Shown piece by piece: positions 44,801 to 55,699 of a DNA stretch of 64,000 bases. Below the pieces are notes generated by a model. The model worked only from the letters and a program-made list of their open reading frames with translations. It did no database searches and was not told the origin of the DNA. Source of the stretch: Bombardia bombarda. Lineage: Eukaryota > Ascomycota > Sordariomycetes > Sordariales > Lasiosphaeriaceae. A program made the translations under genes and the position numbers. The DNA is taken from the NCBI GenBank assembly GCA_030512295.1, contig JAULSR010000014.1:22501-86500 (forward strand). The letters run 5' to 3'. Within the stretch, counting starts at the first letter, position 1, and each line of letters opens with the position of its first letter.

Positions 44801-45944
44801 CCCGACTAGCTAGTTCCACACAGCTGAGGCCGATTAGCCCGCCTGTTCCGTTTATCGAATAATGCAGGGTCTGGCCTCTGTGGGGCCCATGCTCCGCTAT
44901 TTCCCCTCCTTTACCTCCTTGACCGTGGGGTCATCATGCAAGTCCCTTTGTTGGTTTCTGAGGGTTCCACAAACTTATGGGGATTGGCCGCGCTAGACGC
45001 CCCGTGTGCCAATCTCGGCGACATGGCCCCCCAAGAAGCCTGATGGCCCCCGGAACAACGTCCGGGGGTTTTGGGCGTCTTCCTAGCCCTCCAACTGCCT
45101 GCACCCCAGCCCCCTGACCTGAATGTTTGCCAGCTTGCCAGCTTGCCAGCTCGGCACCGAGAGACACCCGTCCTGGCTGGTTATCTTTTTCCCTGAAAAT
45201 GGTGTTTCCCACGGCTCAAAAAGGGGCTAATCTCCCTTGCCCAAAAACAAGCGGGTGCTCTATCTGGCAGCAACCCCTATGTACATTAAGAACCATGCTA
45301 GCAAACATGCAGGAATTGCAGTGCATGTGTCAAACGCTTGAGCCATCTGGTCTAGACACGGGAGCCCTATCAAGCCGGGCGGAGGCCTACCAGGTTTGTG
45401 ACAATGGGTTTGCATGTAAGCGGCCCAAATCTGTCAGAACTAGTAAATGATTGGCGAATGGGTTGCAGAGGGAAAGATTTTGGAGCTATGGGATCGAGAT
45501 GGACGGCTAGTGATGCAGGGACCAGGGTTGCTGCTGCTGCCCCAAAAACTGGGCGGTTGGTTGGTTGGTTGGTTGATTCATGCGGCCGTGGCATTGGGGT
45601 GAGAGATTTGATTGTCTTGAGGCTGCGGGATGCCGAGATGACATACGGATGAGATACTGATGACATGATGGCGCACTGATGAGAAAGAAAGGGCATCCGG
45701 TTCTTCAGGGTCCCCGGCTGCAGAGTGAGTGAAAGGAGGGGGGGGGGGGAACAATGGGCCCTTCCTATGCGTATTTAAAGAGGCAAACGAGCGCCCGAGA
45801 CAGTCCAACAATTCTTTCCACTGTCACCAAACCATCATCCGACACTTTCAAATTCCAAATCTATCGTATGAGGTTTCCTCCTCTTCCCCACCCCCCCTCC
45901 ACTTTCCCCCCCCCCGAGTGAGTGTCTTGCTAATATCATGCCTC
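44801..45944. other. Intergenic, nothing recognised
   Basis: Unique sequence with GCCAGCTT repeats near 45130, a TTGG repeat near 45555 and a G10 run near 45740. TATTTAAA near 45770 is a TATA-like element upstream of the small gene starting at 45945. Confidence 0.5.
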
Positions 45945-46329
45945 ATGGCTAGTACTACCAACTGCACCATGTCTGTCGACCGGGAGCTCAACAACGTCGT
46001 CATCGTCTACGCCCCATGCCAGGTAAGTTTCACCTTGCAAGCTGTCTGCCTGCTTGTGCCCGGGCTAACGGAATGGGTAGAAATGCGGCAAGGAGGTAAG
46101 CGATAATGGATCAGCCTTTTGTTGTTGTTCACAGGGCATTTCAGCTATGTCCCAGCTATCGAAGCTAACATTCCCTCAACTCACACAAGGCTATGAGAGC
46201 CCCTGCCCCTGCCCCAGCCCCAGCTCCAGCTCCAGCTCCAGCTCCAGCTCCAGCTCCATTTCGAAGGACCTGGCCAGGAAGACGCGGTGCAATTCCTGTG
46301 CAAGTACTCCCCCCCCCCCTCGGCAGCTA
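45945..46329 (+). CDS. Possible small CxxC protein (tentative spliced model)
   Basis: Exon 1 (45945-46022) encodes MASTTNCTMSVDRELNNVVI then VYAPCQ. A 58-bp intron with branch GGCTAACG leads to a 15-bp exon (46081-46095, KCGKE), making a CQKCGK element. A third exon from 46135 gives GISAMSQLSKLTFPQLTQGY, a Ser-rich run over a CCAGCT repeat, RCNSC, and a stop at 46327-46329. The second intron would be only 39 bp, shorter than usual, and an alternative acceptor would read the repeat in another frame (APAPAP). Exon 1 and the first intron are fairly convincing; the rest is not settled. Confidence 0.35.
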
Positions 46330-46654
46330 TAGAGGAATCCTATCTAATCATTATGACCAGGTGGGCTATGACCAGGGCGGCCAGGGCCGAACAGGAGAGG
46401 GCTGAACAGGAGAGGGCCAGGGCTGAACAGGACGCACGAGTATCCGTTGTGGAGTCTGTTGAGGAGTCCGTTGGCGAGTCCGTTGGGGAGTCTGTGAGGT
46501 TGGAGATTTGGCTCAACATTGTCGAGTTCCCTACTCTCTGTGACCGTCATCGTGGACGGTCCGTCTGATCAATATGATCAACCTTGTCAGCCTGCTGCAC
46601 GCGGCTCAGCACAATTTCTCTCATTTTTGTATCCCAGCCTGAAGATGCGTCTTG

Positions 46655-46812
46655 AGAAAAGTACACTGGGAAAAGTACACTGGGAAAAGTACACTGGGAA
46701 AAGTACACTGGGAAAAGTACACTGGGAAAAGTATACTAGGAGAAGTACAGGGGGAAAAGTACATTAGGAAAAGTACATTAGGAAAAGTACATTAGGAAAA
46801 GTACATTAGGAT
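46655..46812. repeat. 14-bp minisatellite (AAAAGTACACTGGG)
   Basis: About eleven variant copies of 13-15 bp. Confidence 0.95.
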
Positions 46813-46829
46813 AATCGACTGCCAGACAA

Positions 46830-47020
46830 CATTTGAACTTGCACACTTGCTCCGCAGACGAACCTGTGTACACTGTGACATTCACACTTGCTCCGCAGAC
46901 GAACCTGTGTACATTTACTGTGACATTTGAATTTGCACACTTGCTCCGCAGACGAACCTGTGTACACTGACATTTGAATTTGCACACTTGCTCCGCAGAC
47001 GAACCTGTGTACACTGTGAC
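46830..47020. repeat. About 48-bp tandem repeat, four copies
   Basis: Unit contains CTTGCTCCGCAGACGAACCT and TGTGACATTTGAATTTGCAC; located beyond the 3' end of ERG12. Confidence 0.95.
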
Positions 47021-47222
47021 GAATGTACCTGAACAGAAGAAAGCTTACGCGTCTGGTATTCGACCGATGGAGTTATCCCGGATCTTAGGCTTTATTCTAC
47101 AGACACAAACACCTCGCGAGTTTCTTTTCCCCCCTTCATCTGACGGCAAGAGTGGCAAGGAACAACATCCTTGCACACACTAATCCTCAATTTTCCAGCT
47201 CGCGCGGCCCAGGCACGAGTGC

Positions 47223-48629
47223 TCACACGGCGGTGCAAGCCCAAAACTTCCAGCCCTGCCGCTTTTCTTGCACCCCAACCCCTACCAGCTGTTCAACGCC
47301 TTCGGGCCCGACGGCCTTCTCGAACTTCTCCTGGTTTATCTCTTCTCCTGGTTTCCCCCCGACACTATCGTGATGAAACACTGCAGGCCAGAGCACACCG
47401 ACGCCATTGGCACCCAGGATGGTCTTGTACACCCGGAATCCCTCCGTATGCAGAGTGTTTTCCAGGACCGACATCTCCTCGTCCTTTGTTGTTGGCCGAA
47501 ACAATGTGATGGCGCACCCGCCTCCTCCCGCCCCGGTCAGTTTCGCCCAGCCAATGCCTGCCGAGTCGACCAGCTCGCGCACACGTTCCAGTCTCGGATG
47601 TGACACTCCCAAAGAGACCAGCAGCCCGTGATTGACCCGGAATAGAGTGCCCAGCCCCTCAATGGCCATGTCATCCTCACTGTCGAAGCTGCTCGACGAC
47701 ATGACCTCCAGCGCCGAGGTGGTGAGCTGGCCAATCGTGGTCAGGATCGACTCTGTGATTGTTGGCTGCTCCTCTGCCAGCATCCGCACTCTCTCAACCT
47801 GCTCGGCTGTTGAGCGTGGCTGTTGGGTGTCGACGAGAAGTAACGGTAGCTTTGGGAAGGAGGCAGACAGGGGCGTGATAGTCGGTGGACCACCACCACC
47901 ACCATCGTGAGCTCGTCTGAAAACTGTAGCGTTGCCGTACGCAGAGACGGTGTTGTCCACACCGCTGGGCCGTCGTCCATGTATGCATAGCTCTCCGACG
48001 AAAGCCCAGGCATTAACGCGCTCGATTTGCATCTTTGCCTCCTCTGGAGGCTGCTGCTGCTGGTGGTCGGCATGTGGCCCGGAGAGGGCGCGTGTCTGGA
48101 GCAGAAGCGCTGTGCTCAGACAGACGCATACGCTGGCGCTGCTTCCCAAGCCAGCGCCGACGGGGATGGTGGAGCGGAGTGTGTATATAGCCGGATGGCT
48201 CTGCCGGGAGCCGAGAGAGAGGAAGAGGTACAGAAAGGCAGTTGCAGACCCAGTGTGCATGCGTCGCTCTCTGTCGGAAAGCCGCGGGGAAACCGCCGCC
48301 TCTACGTGTGGCTTGACCGCGGCGAGAAGCACAGGATCGAGAGACGTGGCCGGGGAGGAGTATATCCGCCTTCTTCCAGGCTGGTTGAAGGCAGCCCAGG
48401 GCAGCGTGTCAATGTCCCAAGTGTGATCCAGACCAATGTCGCGGAAGCTCAGCCTGACGGTGCGCCGAGACTTGGAGAGGGTGTTTACGAGGAGGTAGGA
48501 TCTGAGGGAGATGGCTGCAGCGATTGCTGGCTGGCCGTGGACTGCCGCGTGTTCGCCAAAGACGATCACCTTGCCCGGCGCTGAGACCAAGAATGTGGGC
48601 GCCATCGGCGACGATGCCTTCCTTTCCAT
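47223..48629 (-). CDS. ERG12: Mevalonate kinase
   Basis: Phosphorylates mevalonate with ATP in the isoprenoid/ergosterol pathway. Single exon, 468 aa. GHMP-kinase motifs in order: N-terminal VSAPGKVIVFGEHAAVHGQP, the glycine-rich ATP loop TIPVGAGLGSSASVCVCLST, the downstream GRRPSGVDNTVSAYG segment that helps bind substrate, and C-terminal AKLTGAGGGGCAITLF. The start (MERKASSPMAPTFLVSAPGK) places the APGK motif at the usual distance from the N-terminus. A Gln-rich insertion (DHQQQQPPEEAK) and a Gly-rich loop are lineage additions. A 16-copy CCAATCA minisatellite begins 35 bp upstream of the ATG, so it lies in the core promoter or 5' UTR. Confidence 0.93.
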   Translation of the reverse strand: MERKASSPMAPTFLVSAPGKVIVFGEHAAVHGQPAIAAAISLRSYLLVNTLSKSRRTVRLSFRDIGLDHTWDIDTLPWAAFNQPGRRRIYSSPATSLDPVLLAAVKPHVEAAVSPRLSDRERRMHTGSATAFLYLFLSLGSRQSHPAIYTLRSTIPVGAGLGSSASVCVCLSTALLLQTRALSGPHADHQQQQPPEEAKMQIERVNAWAFVGELCIHGRRPSGVDNTVSAYGNATVFRRAHDGGGGGPPTITPLSASFPKLPLLLVDTQQPRSTAEQVERVRMLAEEQPTITESILTTIGQLTTSALEVMSSSSFDSEDDMAIEGLGTLFRVNHGLLVSLGVSHPRLERVRELVDSAGIGWAKLTGAGGGGCAITLFRPTTKDEEMSVLENTLHTEGFRVYKTILGANGVGVLWPAVFHHDSVGGKPGEEINQEKFEKAVGPEGVEQLVGVGVQEKRQGWKFWACTAV

Positions 48630-48663
48630 GACACGGCCAGGCTGGAGGAATGACTGGAGAAAA

Positions 48664-48891
48664 TTGATTGGACAAGGTTGATTGGAGAAGGTTGATTGGA
48701 GAAGGTTGATTGGAGGAAGGTTGATTGGAAAGGTTGATTGGAGGAAGGTTGATTGGAAAGGTTGATTGGAAAGGTTGATTGGAGGAAGGTTGATTGGAAA
48801 GGTTGATTGGAAAGGTTGATTGGAGGAAGGTTGATTGGAAAGGTTGATTGGAGGAAGGTTGATTGGAGAAGATTGATTGGAGAAGATTCGA
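48664..48891 (-). promoter_or_regulatory. CCAAT-box minisatellite in the ERG12 promoter, 16 copies
   Basis: Plus-strand units GGTTGATTGGAAA and GGTTGATTGGAGGAA of 12-15 bp. Read in the ERG12 direction, each gives CCAATCAA. Sixteen boxes lie between 35 and about 262 bp upstream of the start codon, all in the same orientation. CCAAT followed by C and A/G is the preferred site of the fungal CCAAT-binding complex; binding here is inference. Confidence 0.7.
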
Positions 48892-49012
48892 CGCAGATGC
48901 CAAGACATGCCCCTGGTTGCCACCATCTATGTATACTAGCTAGTCGTTATGATCGGGGGCAGGGATTGGCCGACAGCCGACGCGCTCTGACGTTTGATCC
49001 GGAGCATCCCAA

Positions 49013-49113
49013 TCGTTGTATCAATCGTTGCATCAATCGTTGCATCAATCGTTGCATCAATCGTTGCATCAATCGTTGCATCAATCGTTGTATCAATCGT
49101 TGCATCAATCGTG
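49013..49113. repeat. 12-bp minisatellite (ATCAATCGTTGC), eight copies
   Basis: Eight tandem copies in the divergent spacer between ERG12 and the APH-like gene. Confidence 0.95.
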
Positions 49114-49895
49114 TACACAGTAGAAGTCATAAGGCGCCTGCTGCCCAATGTCCCAGTCCAGTCCAAAAACGGAAGACAACTGACTGGGTTGAGATAGGGC
49201 CCAAAAGGAGGCCAAACGGAGGCAATCATAATAAAAACTTTGTATGGGTTACGAAGCCCAATGGCTTCCCGGTAGCGCCCAGGTACCAGGGGTGCCCATG
49301 CGCCAAGACAGCGCCCTGCAGAAAGTACGCGCGGTCGCGTCCGAGCGCCTGGGATGTCCTCACCCAGCACCACGTCATAGTGTAGACCAACAAACACATC
49401 CCGGCACAACATGGAGATGTTTATTGATCGGATCCGTTATTGATCGCATCCGTAATTGACCGCATCCGTTATTGATCGTCATGGCTCTTCTGGCGGCGTG
49501 GTCGTTTGCCAAACTAGCGATTTTGAGCATGTACCTTTTCAACCCCACACACACACCGACCCCCTACCCCCAACCGATCCGATCCGATCAAAGGACAAAG
49601 CTCAAAATCGCGGGCAGCTCTACCTAGGGAGGTAGGTGCCCGGGTTGGGAGGTGCCCGGGTTGTGAATAGAAAGTGGGTCAAAGGGTACGTACTTAAGCA
49701 CAGACCAAAGAATTGCTTAAAAAATAAAAAATAGGCAAACAAACAGAGCAGGGGCCAGAGCAGGGGCCCGGTCGGTTTTCGAGACTAGGGCAGGTAGTAT
49801 TAGACTAGCTACAACTTGCCCCCCCCCAAACCCAAACGCGTCGTAACCCGCGATCTCCACGAGAAGCTACTACTACTACTACCTTTCGATGCTAA
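49114..49895. other. Divergent promoter spacer, nothing coding recognised
   Basis: Unique sequence with TTATTGATCGCATCCGT repeats near 49430-49475 and GGTGCCCGGGTTG near 49630-49665. A roughly 150-codon minus-strand frame at 48936-49412 partly translates the ATCAATCG repeat and is not credited. Confidence 0.5.
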
Positions 49896-51488
49896 ATGCT
49901 GCTGAACGCTCTGATTCACGTTCACGCCATGTTCGGGTTCGCTCAACGCAGTCTCCTAACTCTCTCAAGGATCTGGACATCCTCCACCAGATTTTTGCAC
50001 AACAACTTTCGACTCCTGACCCTCATCACTGGTCTTCGACTTTCGGCAACGGCAATCACGCTTCCACATCATCATCAATGGCCGTTGACGGATCAGCAGG
50101 TCTATCGTCGGACCCACGACTTCTTCAACTCAATCGACGATGGAGCCATCCGGGCACTAGGGGCTCGGCACCACCCCAGGCATCTGCCATGTGAAATCAA
50201 GGTTCGGTACCGGGGTACTTTCAATGGCTGCTTCGTCATCGAGCACTCCGACGGCACCACGCGCGTCGTCCGAGTTGCTCTTGAGCCAGCAGTACAGGAT
50301 GCGTGGGACAAAGTACGAAGCGAAGTTTGTACAATGAAGTAAGTCGGTGTTCTTCCCAGTCCCAAAAAAAAACGTTACTACCTTAGTCTCCCCACCTTAG
50401 TTCTTGCTCTAACCCCTCCCTATTATTCGCAGATACGTCCGACTCCACTCGCATATTCCCGTTCCACGAGTCTATGCCTACGGGAGGAGCAAACTCTGCC
50501 GTTTCACCTCGGAGCTTCAAGTCTTTATCATCATGGAACAAATGGAAGGTGTTCCATTAACCAGAGAAGCGCTCGAGGCCAGTTCAACACCTCGTCTTCG
50601 ATTCTTTCTCAATCAACTGGTTGACGTGTTGGCGGAATTCCGAAAGCTCTCTTTCACACGAGGAGGCTCGCTGATGCCGAGCGACAACGACGAGGAGGAC
50701 ATGGAACTCGGAAATCCACCAGTAAAAATGGTCGGGGCCTTCTCAATCCGCAAGAACGAATTCCAGGCGACCGGATACAAAATCCGACGCATTGTGACTA
50801 CGAGTGCGAAACAATTCCTCGATGAGCAAGTTCGCATCCTTCGGCATATGTGGACAATGCCTTACCAATATCTGAATCGTAGGGAGGCCGAGCTGGAGCA
50901 GTTTGCGCTGGAATTTATGTCTCAGCCAGAGGTCCAGGACAGAGTCTGCATCAACTCGGACCCCCAGTCATTCCTCCTGGTGCATCCCGACCTCCGCCTT
51001 GGCAACGTCCTCGTGGACGACAAGCTCCGCATATGCGGCATCATCGATTGGGAGTATACGGCAAGCGTCCCGCAGTGTGTCTTCACCCCCCGACATGGGT
51101 CACAGGCAACGACTTGGGTCTGGCCGCCGTACCGTCCGAGTTTGCATATTGTCTTGCTTTTCAGAAGAGGAAGTCGAAAGAACACGCTCAGCTCGCGGCC
51201 GAGTGGGGTTCCAAAGATACCCTTTCCACGTCGTTATCCCAAATACTTTACGACCCGGCAGAGCTTGACTATATCTTCACGAAGACAATCATGCCAAACA
51301 TAACCAGACTATGCGACATTCCTATCCCTGACGATGCACGGCTACAAGCAGAGGTGGATCGGCGCTTGGAAACATCACAATGCTTTGCGCAGTATCTCGA
51401 TGACAACAATCTTCATGTGGATGGGCGCGAGGAAGAGATAGAGCGCTTGCTGCAGGTGATTGAGGCTAGGATGGAACAGATGTTATAG
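49896..51488 (+). CDS. APH-family (aminoglycoside-phosphotransferase-like) kinase (one frameshift)
   Basis: Exon 1 (49896-50338) and exon 2 (50433-51488), 94-bp GT-AG intron; AAA-TAC spans the join. Landmarks: N-lobe VRYRGTFNGCFVIEHSDGTT and RVVRVAL, hinge FIIMEQMEGVPL, catalytic loop SFLLVHPDLRLGNVLVD (HxDxxxxN) and the metal-binding Asp in RICGIIDWEYTAS. This is the protein-kinase-like APH fold common in fungal small-molecule kinases; the substrate is unknown and drug resistance should not be assumed. One extra C in the C6 run at 51086-51091 is needed to join SVPQCVFTPP to WVTGNDLGLAAVPSEFAYCL; then it is 499 aa. The exact start is uncertain; 49929 is an alternative ATG. Confidence 0.8.
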
Positions 51489-52149
51489 GGGGGACAGTCA
51501 CAATAGGATGGAACAGATGTTATAGGGGGACAGTCACAACAACGCAGAAGAAGCGAGCAACGTAACGTACCTGGCAATCGGTGCCGACCGTTTTGCGCCT
51601 GCATTTCCTTGGGTCTTCAGCCATCAACACTCCTGAGGTCTCTCCGAGTCGGGGCCGCCTCTTCCTCCATCTCATCTCCACGAGGCTACTGCTTTCTTTC
51701 TTTTCATCGAATTTTTTTTTTGAGACAATCACCACAACGTTTCGATATCACCAGTCAACTCGGAAATGATACTGTCCTTATCGGTCGCTTCTCGTATCAT
51801 TTGGTCCCAATTCGGCCAAGAAGTTCGCTCGAGTCTGATCGTCCCATGATTGAGCGAGCCAGACTCAGACTGGCGGTATGCTTGGTTTGGGACAATATTT
51901 CACCGACCTGGGAGATATAAGGCGAAGGATATGTGAGTGAGAGTCGGGGGTTGGTGGGGTTATTATTCGATGCGCGATATGCACGGCAGCACAACTTGAC
52001 CTTTTTTTCCTTTTTTTTTTCTTTTTTTTCATTTTTCTTCATTTTTCTTCATTTTTCTTCTTTTTTCTTCTTGAGTCTTCTTTTTTCTTCTTTTTTCTTC
52101 TTGAGTCTTCCCGGCCTGGTTTGTGGCCGTTGGGCAAAGACAGCGGGCG
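51489..52149. other. 3' flank with small repeats and T-rich tract
   Basis: A TGGAACAGATGTTATAGGGG duplication overlaps the stop region (51471-51540). A TTTTTCTTCATTTTTCTTC tract fills 51990-52110. No gene seen. Confidence 0.6.
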
Positions 52150-52560
52150 AGGATGCGGGCCTGCACCGCGTGGTCTGAGTTACTCAGACCAGTTATTGCG
52201 CGGGCGGCTCCCCAACACCCGCATTTATGGTGGATTTTCACTTTTTGTTTTAATTATTAGCGGGTGGCGTACTTCGCGTGGTCTCAGTTACTCGGACCAG
52301 ATATTGCGCGGGCGGCTCCCCAACACCCGCATTTGTGGTGGATTTTCACTTTTTGTTTTAATTATTAGCGGGCGGCGGCGTACTTCGCGTGGTCTCAGAT
52401 ACTCAGACCAGATATTGCGCGGGGGGGCTCCCCAACACCCGCATTTATGGTGGATTTTCACTGTTTGTTTTAATTATTGGCGGGCGGCGTTCTTCGCGTG
52501 GTCTCAGTTACTCAGACCAGATATTGCGCGGGAACACCCGCATTTATGGTGGATTTTTCA
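52150..52560. repeat. About 110-bp tandem repeat, four copies
   Basis: Unit contains GCGTGGTCTCAGTTACTCAG, ACCAGATATTGCGCGGGCGG, CCAACACCCGCATTTATGG and TTTTGTTTTAATTATTAGCG. Confidence 0.95.
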
Positions 52561-52917
52561 CTCAATGGAGATGCAAGGTGTTCTATGTCATCAGATTTAT
52601 TTTGTTTTCCTTTTCCTACTTTGAGTATTTGGTATTACCGATCAAACCAGGTTTGTCGTTCATTAAACGTGAACGGCCCGATACATGCAGTATGGTCGGA
52701 TAGCTAGGTTGATAAATTGAAACACGTTTTTCCTCATCGTAAATTCAATGTACATTGAACGCCATTCGCAAAAATGCCCTTGTCAACGTGCTCCTTGTCA
52801 CCATGCATGCAGTAACAGCCACCAACCACAAACGATGCTTCATCATCATCAAAACCTTCATCATCATCAAAACCTTCATCCTCATCAAAACCTTCATCCC
52901 TCCACAGCTACGTTCCC
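52561..52917. other. 3' flank of the MFS relic
   Basis: Unique sequence, then three copies of an 18-bp CATCATCATCAAAACCTT unit (52838-52895). Confidence 0.6.
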
Positions 52918-53961
52918 CTAAAACTTCTCCATAAAGTTCTTGCGCACCGTCCACATGCGCGCACGCTTGCCATATATGTACATGGGGATCGTCGAAACCA
53001 GCAGGATGGGATGAGCTGGATGATGCCGATCCAGACATACACCAGCCCGTGGAGCATGTTCTTGCTGACCTTCAGCGTCACCAAGGGGCCTCGCCGGCGC
53101 CATGGCCGTGACGACCAACGTCCGAGTCCGACACCCTGCCGGCCACGGCGGTGCCGAGCACGCCGCCGACGAAGGGGCTGATGTAGACGAGCCCCTGTCT
53201 GAGCTGATGTAGACGAACCCTGTCTACAGCGCGCGCTAAAGCCATACGCACTACCACTACTTGCTGCTGCTACTGCTGCTACTACCACCACCACCACCAC
53301 CACCACCACCCTCACAATAATTATATGACGGCGACCGATGACGGCGACCGACTCCGATACGACCATGAGCCAGCCGACCGAGCACGAGTAGACGACGGCC
53401 GACCAGAGCACGGCCGGGCACGAGAAGAGAGGACCAGCGGCCGTGTACGCCTGGTGTCTGGTGCGCTGCGAGCTCGATGCCGACTGCGACTCGCTATCTA
53501 TGTCGCGGCGGTGGTCGCTGTGGTGGGGGTTCTTCTGGTGGGGAAGCGGTGGTGTTCCCCAGCTGGTGGGTCGGTGAGTGTGGAATGGAGGGGGGGTGAT
53601 GGCGCTGACTCGGTGGCTTCAGGGGGGTGATGGCGCTGACTCGGTGGCTTCAGGGGAGGCTCCCGCCGCCGATGGCCGTGTGTCGTGTGTGGCATTGTCG
53701 GTCTGAAAGTGCGGAGCCAAAACCAACACGGGTGTTTTCCAGACGGTGGTGAGGCGGCACGTCTTCTGCTGGGACAGCTTCTTGCGGTTAGTTGACGGGG
53801 GCAGTCTTTTGAAAGGGGGCAAGACTCACCAAAACACCCAGCGCCAGTCAAGAGATTGGATAATCACAGCGCTTATCAGAGGCACCATGTTCTTCGAAAG
53901 CGCGCTCGTGAAGAAAGAAGATCTCTGCGATGGTGGCGGATGGGAGACACTCGACCGGGCT
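52918..53961 (-). pseudogene. Decayed MFS transporter
   Basis: Separated, frame-shifted blocks of one major-facilitator transporter survive in the right order. Near the 5' end: SPVECLPSATIAEIFFLHER (53961 on), then in another frame SKNMVPLISAVIIQSLDWRW. Further on: LWSAVVYSCSVGWLMVVSES, then GLVYISPFVGGVLGTAVAGR, VTLKVSKNMLHGLVYVW, and the intact C-terminus STIPMYIYGKRARMWTVRKN with a stop at 52918-52920. Several transmembrane helices between these blocks are missing, and CCA and CTG triplet tracts plus a 28-bp duplication (53590-53655) have invaded. It cannot make a working transporter; assembly error alone would not explain the deletions. Confidence 0.7.
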
Positions 53962-54023
53962 GCGGGTGTCCAGGATGATCTTGCCATCGCTCGTCTTCTT
54001 CTTTGCGAGCCCGTCTGCTGCCG

Positions 54024-54095
54024 GTTGGGATGGACGAGTGGGATGGACGAGTGGGATGGACGAGTGGGATGGACGAGTGGGATGGACAAGTGGGA
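54024..54095. repeat. 14-bp minisatellite (GATGGACGAGTGGG)
   Basis: About five copies next to the 5' end of the MFS relic. Confidence 0.95.
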
Positions 54096-54796
54096 TGTCC
54101 TCGCGGGCGCGTTGTGGTCTTGTGCCAGGAGGAGGACGGATCCTGTGGTAAAGGTGAAGGTGAGCCAACTTGAGGTGGGCAAGGTAGGTAGGTCTGGGTA
54201 TGGCTATGAATATGGGGTTAAATACCCGGTACTTCGATGGTCTGCCTATCGTTGAGAATCCCCGGAAAGAGCACACGGCCGCCTTCGGTCCCGAGTCGAC
54301 TCCAGTCATGGATTTCGTCTTGATTGCTCCTTCCCGTCACGGTCTGTGTGACCTGAATTATCGTGTGTTGAGTCATGGGCATGACACCACTGGCTTTGCG
54401 TTCCGCTGGTACGGGGGCAGGAACCATCCGACGAGATGTGGGCTTCTTCCGGCTATGCGTTGAGCCCGCCACGTGGGAACCAGAATATCCTTGCCTGTAA
54501 CCTTCGCGCCTTCCTCGTTTTTAACGGTTGGAGAGGCAAAGACCTAAAGACAACTTGCGGACCGAGTGAAGGTACCTATAGGTGCAAAAATTCTGTGTCC
54601 GACCCCGACATTACCCAGGTACTTACTTACTTAGGTACCTACTTACCCAGGTACCTACCTAGGCAGTAGAGAATTCCAGCATCCAACTTCAGAAACCGAA
54701 AGAAACGTTGGTCTATTACTTTCAAAATACGCCCAAACAGATAATAGCATAGATCTAGGTACAATTATCTCGAAAAGAACACTCCCAGAACAATTT
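54096..54796. other. Intergenic, nothing recognised
   Basis: Unique sequence; an ACTTACTTAGGTACCTACTT-type GGTACC repeat sits at 54618-54662. Confidence 0.5.
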
Positions 54797-54860
54797 CCAA
54801 TTGGTGATATTTCCAATTGGTGATATTTCCAATTGGTGATATTTCCAATTGGTGATATTT
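54797..54860. repeat. 16-bp minisatellite with palindromic CCAATTGG, four copies
   Basis: CCAATTGGTGATATTT repeated at 54797, 54813, 54829 and 54845. Confidence 0.97.
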
Positions 54861-55402
54861 CCAAAAAGATGGTACCTACAATACCCACAACTTCACCCTT
54901 TTCGTTCCCCGCCTGCTCTCCAATCTCCATCCCTTGAACCAATTACAAGGTTCACCCTTCTCCCAGAGCGCGCGCCGCCAAACCTCCAGGCCCACAGCTC
55001 CGGCAGCACTCGTCCTTGGGCAGTTCAGGGCAGATTTCTTCGTCGGCTTCGTCGGGCATTTGGCGGGGCATGGGCATACATAGCCTGTCGGGACGGACGA
55101 CGCATATCTCGGTCTGATCACACCAAGGGGAGTTGGTTCTGGATCGGGCCGTTATTTCCAACGACACAATACATGCTCCCTTCCAGTATGCAGGTCCGAC
55201 ACCCCCTAAACCCACGACCCCTAAACCCACGACCCCTAAACCCACGACGACTGAGCCCATCCCCCTTTCAATGACGTACAGAAATCTCCACTGCAAGGGG
55301 GCAAATGTTCCCTCCTCTCCCCTCCTCCGCTCTCCCCCCTCCTCCGTCCTGTCTGCTCTGCTGCTTGCTCTCTCTCCTCCCGTTGCTGGCAAGACGGAAT
55401 TC
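54861..55402. other. Intergenic with an unassigned Cys-rich frame
   Basis: A minus-strand frame within 54952-55392 includes EEICPELPKDECCRSCGPGG, which looks protein-like, but its upstream half is a translation of a TAAACCCACGACCCC repeat (55205-55250) and I cannot build a complete gene. Not called. Confidence 0.35.
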
Positions 55403-55462
55403 AGCCACGCTCTGGCAGTCTCACTCTGGCAGTCTCACTCTGGCAGTCTCACTCTGGCAGTC
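55403..55462. repeat. 14-bp minisatellite (ACTCTGGCAGTCTC), four copies
   Basis: Four tandem copies. Confidence 0.95.
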
Positions 55463-55536
55463 TCTTGGGCTTGGTCTTCTGGCCACCGAGGTTTCCGGTC
55501 CATGTGAGTGAATCATCAACGTTGGGTTGGCTTGTC

Positions 55537-55580
55537 GGATTGGGGATTGGGGATTGGGGATTGGGGATTGGGGATTGGGG
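55537..55580. repeat. 7-bp minisatellite (GGATTGG), six copies
   Basis: Six ATTGG pentamers; the minus strand reads CCAATCC in each. Confidence 0.95.
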
Positions 55581-55699
55581 ATTTTCCCTGTCGTCAAATT
55601 GCGGCTGACTAAGAATTCGAAATGAAAGGCTTTCCCCGAGGTAGCCAAGTGGCTGGTAGAAAATCCCGCATAATGCCACGAAAGGCTTTCAGCTCTTCC

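Noticed and set aside
48936..49412. A 158-codon minus-strand frame upstream of ERG12
   Set aside because: Its second half translates the ATCAATCG repeat and the first half has no recognisable motif.
49896..51488. Reading the APH-like gene as a bacterial-type aminoglycoside resistance determinant
   Set aside because: It has a spliceosomal intron and a fungal-style sequence; the fold is shared with many fungal kinases of unknown substrate.
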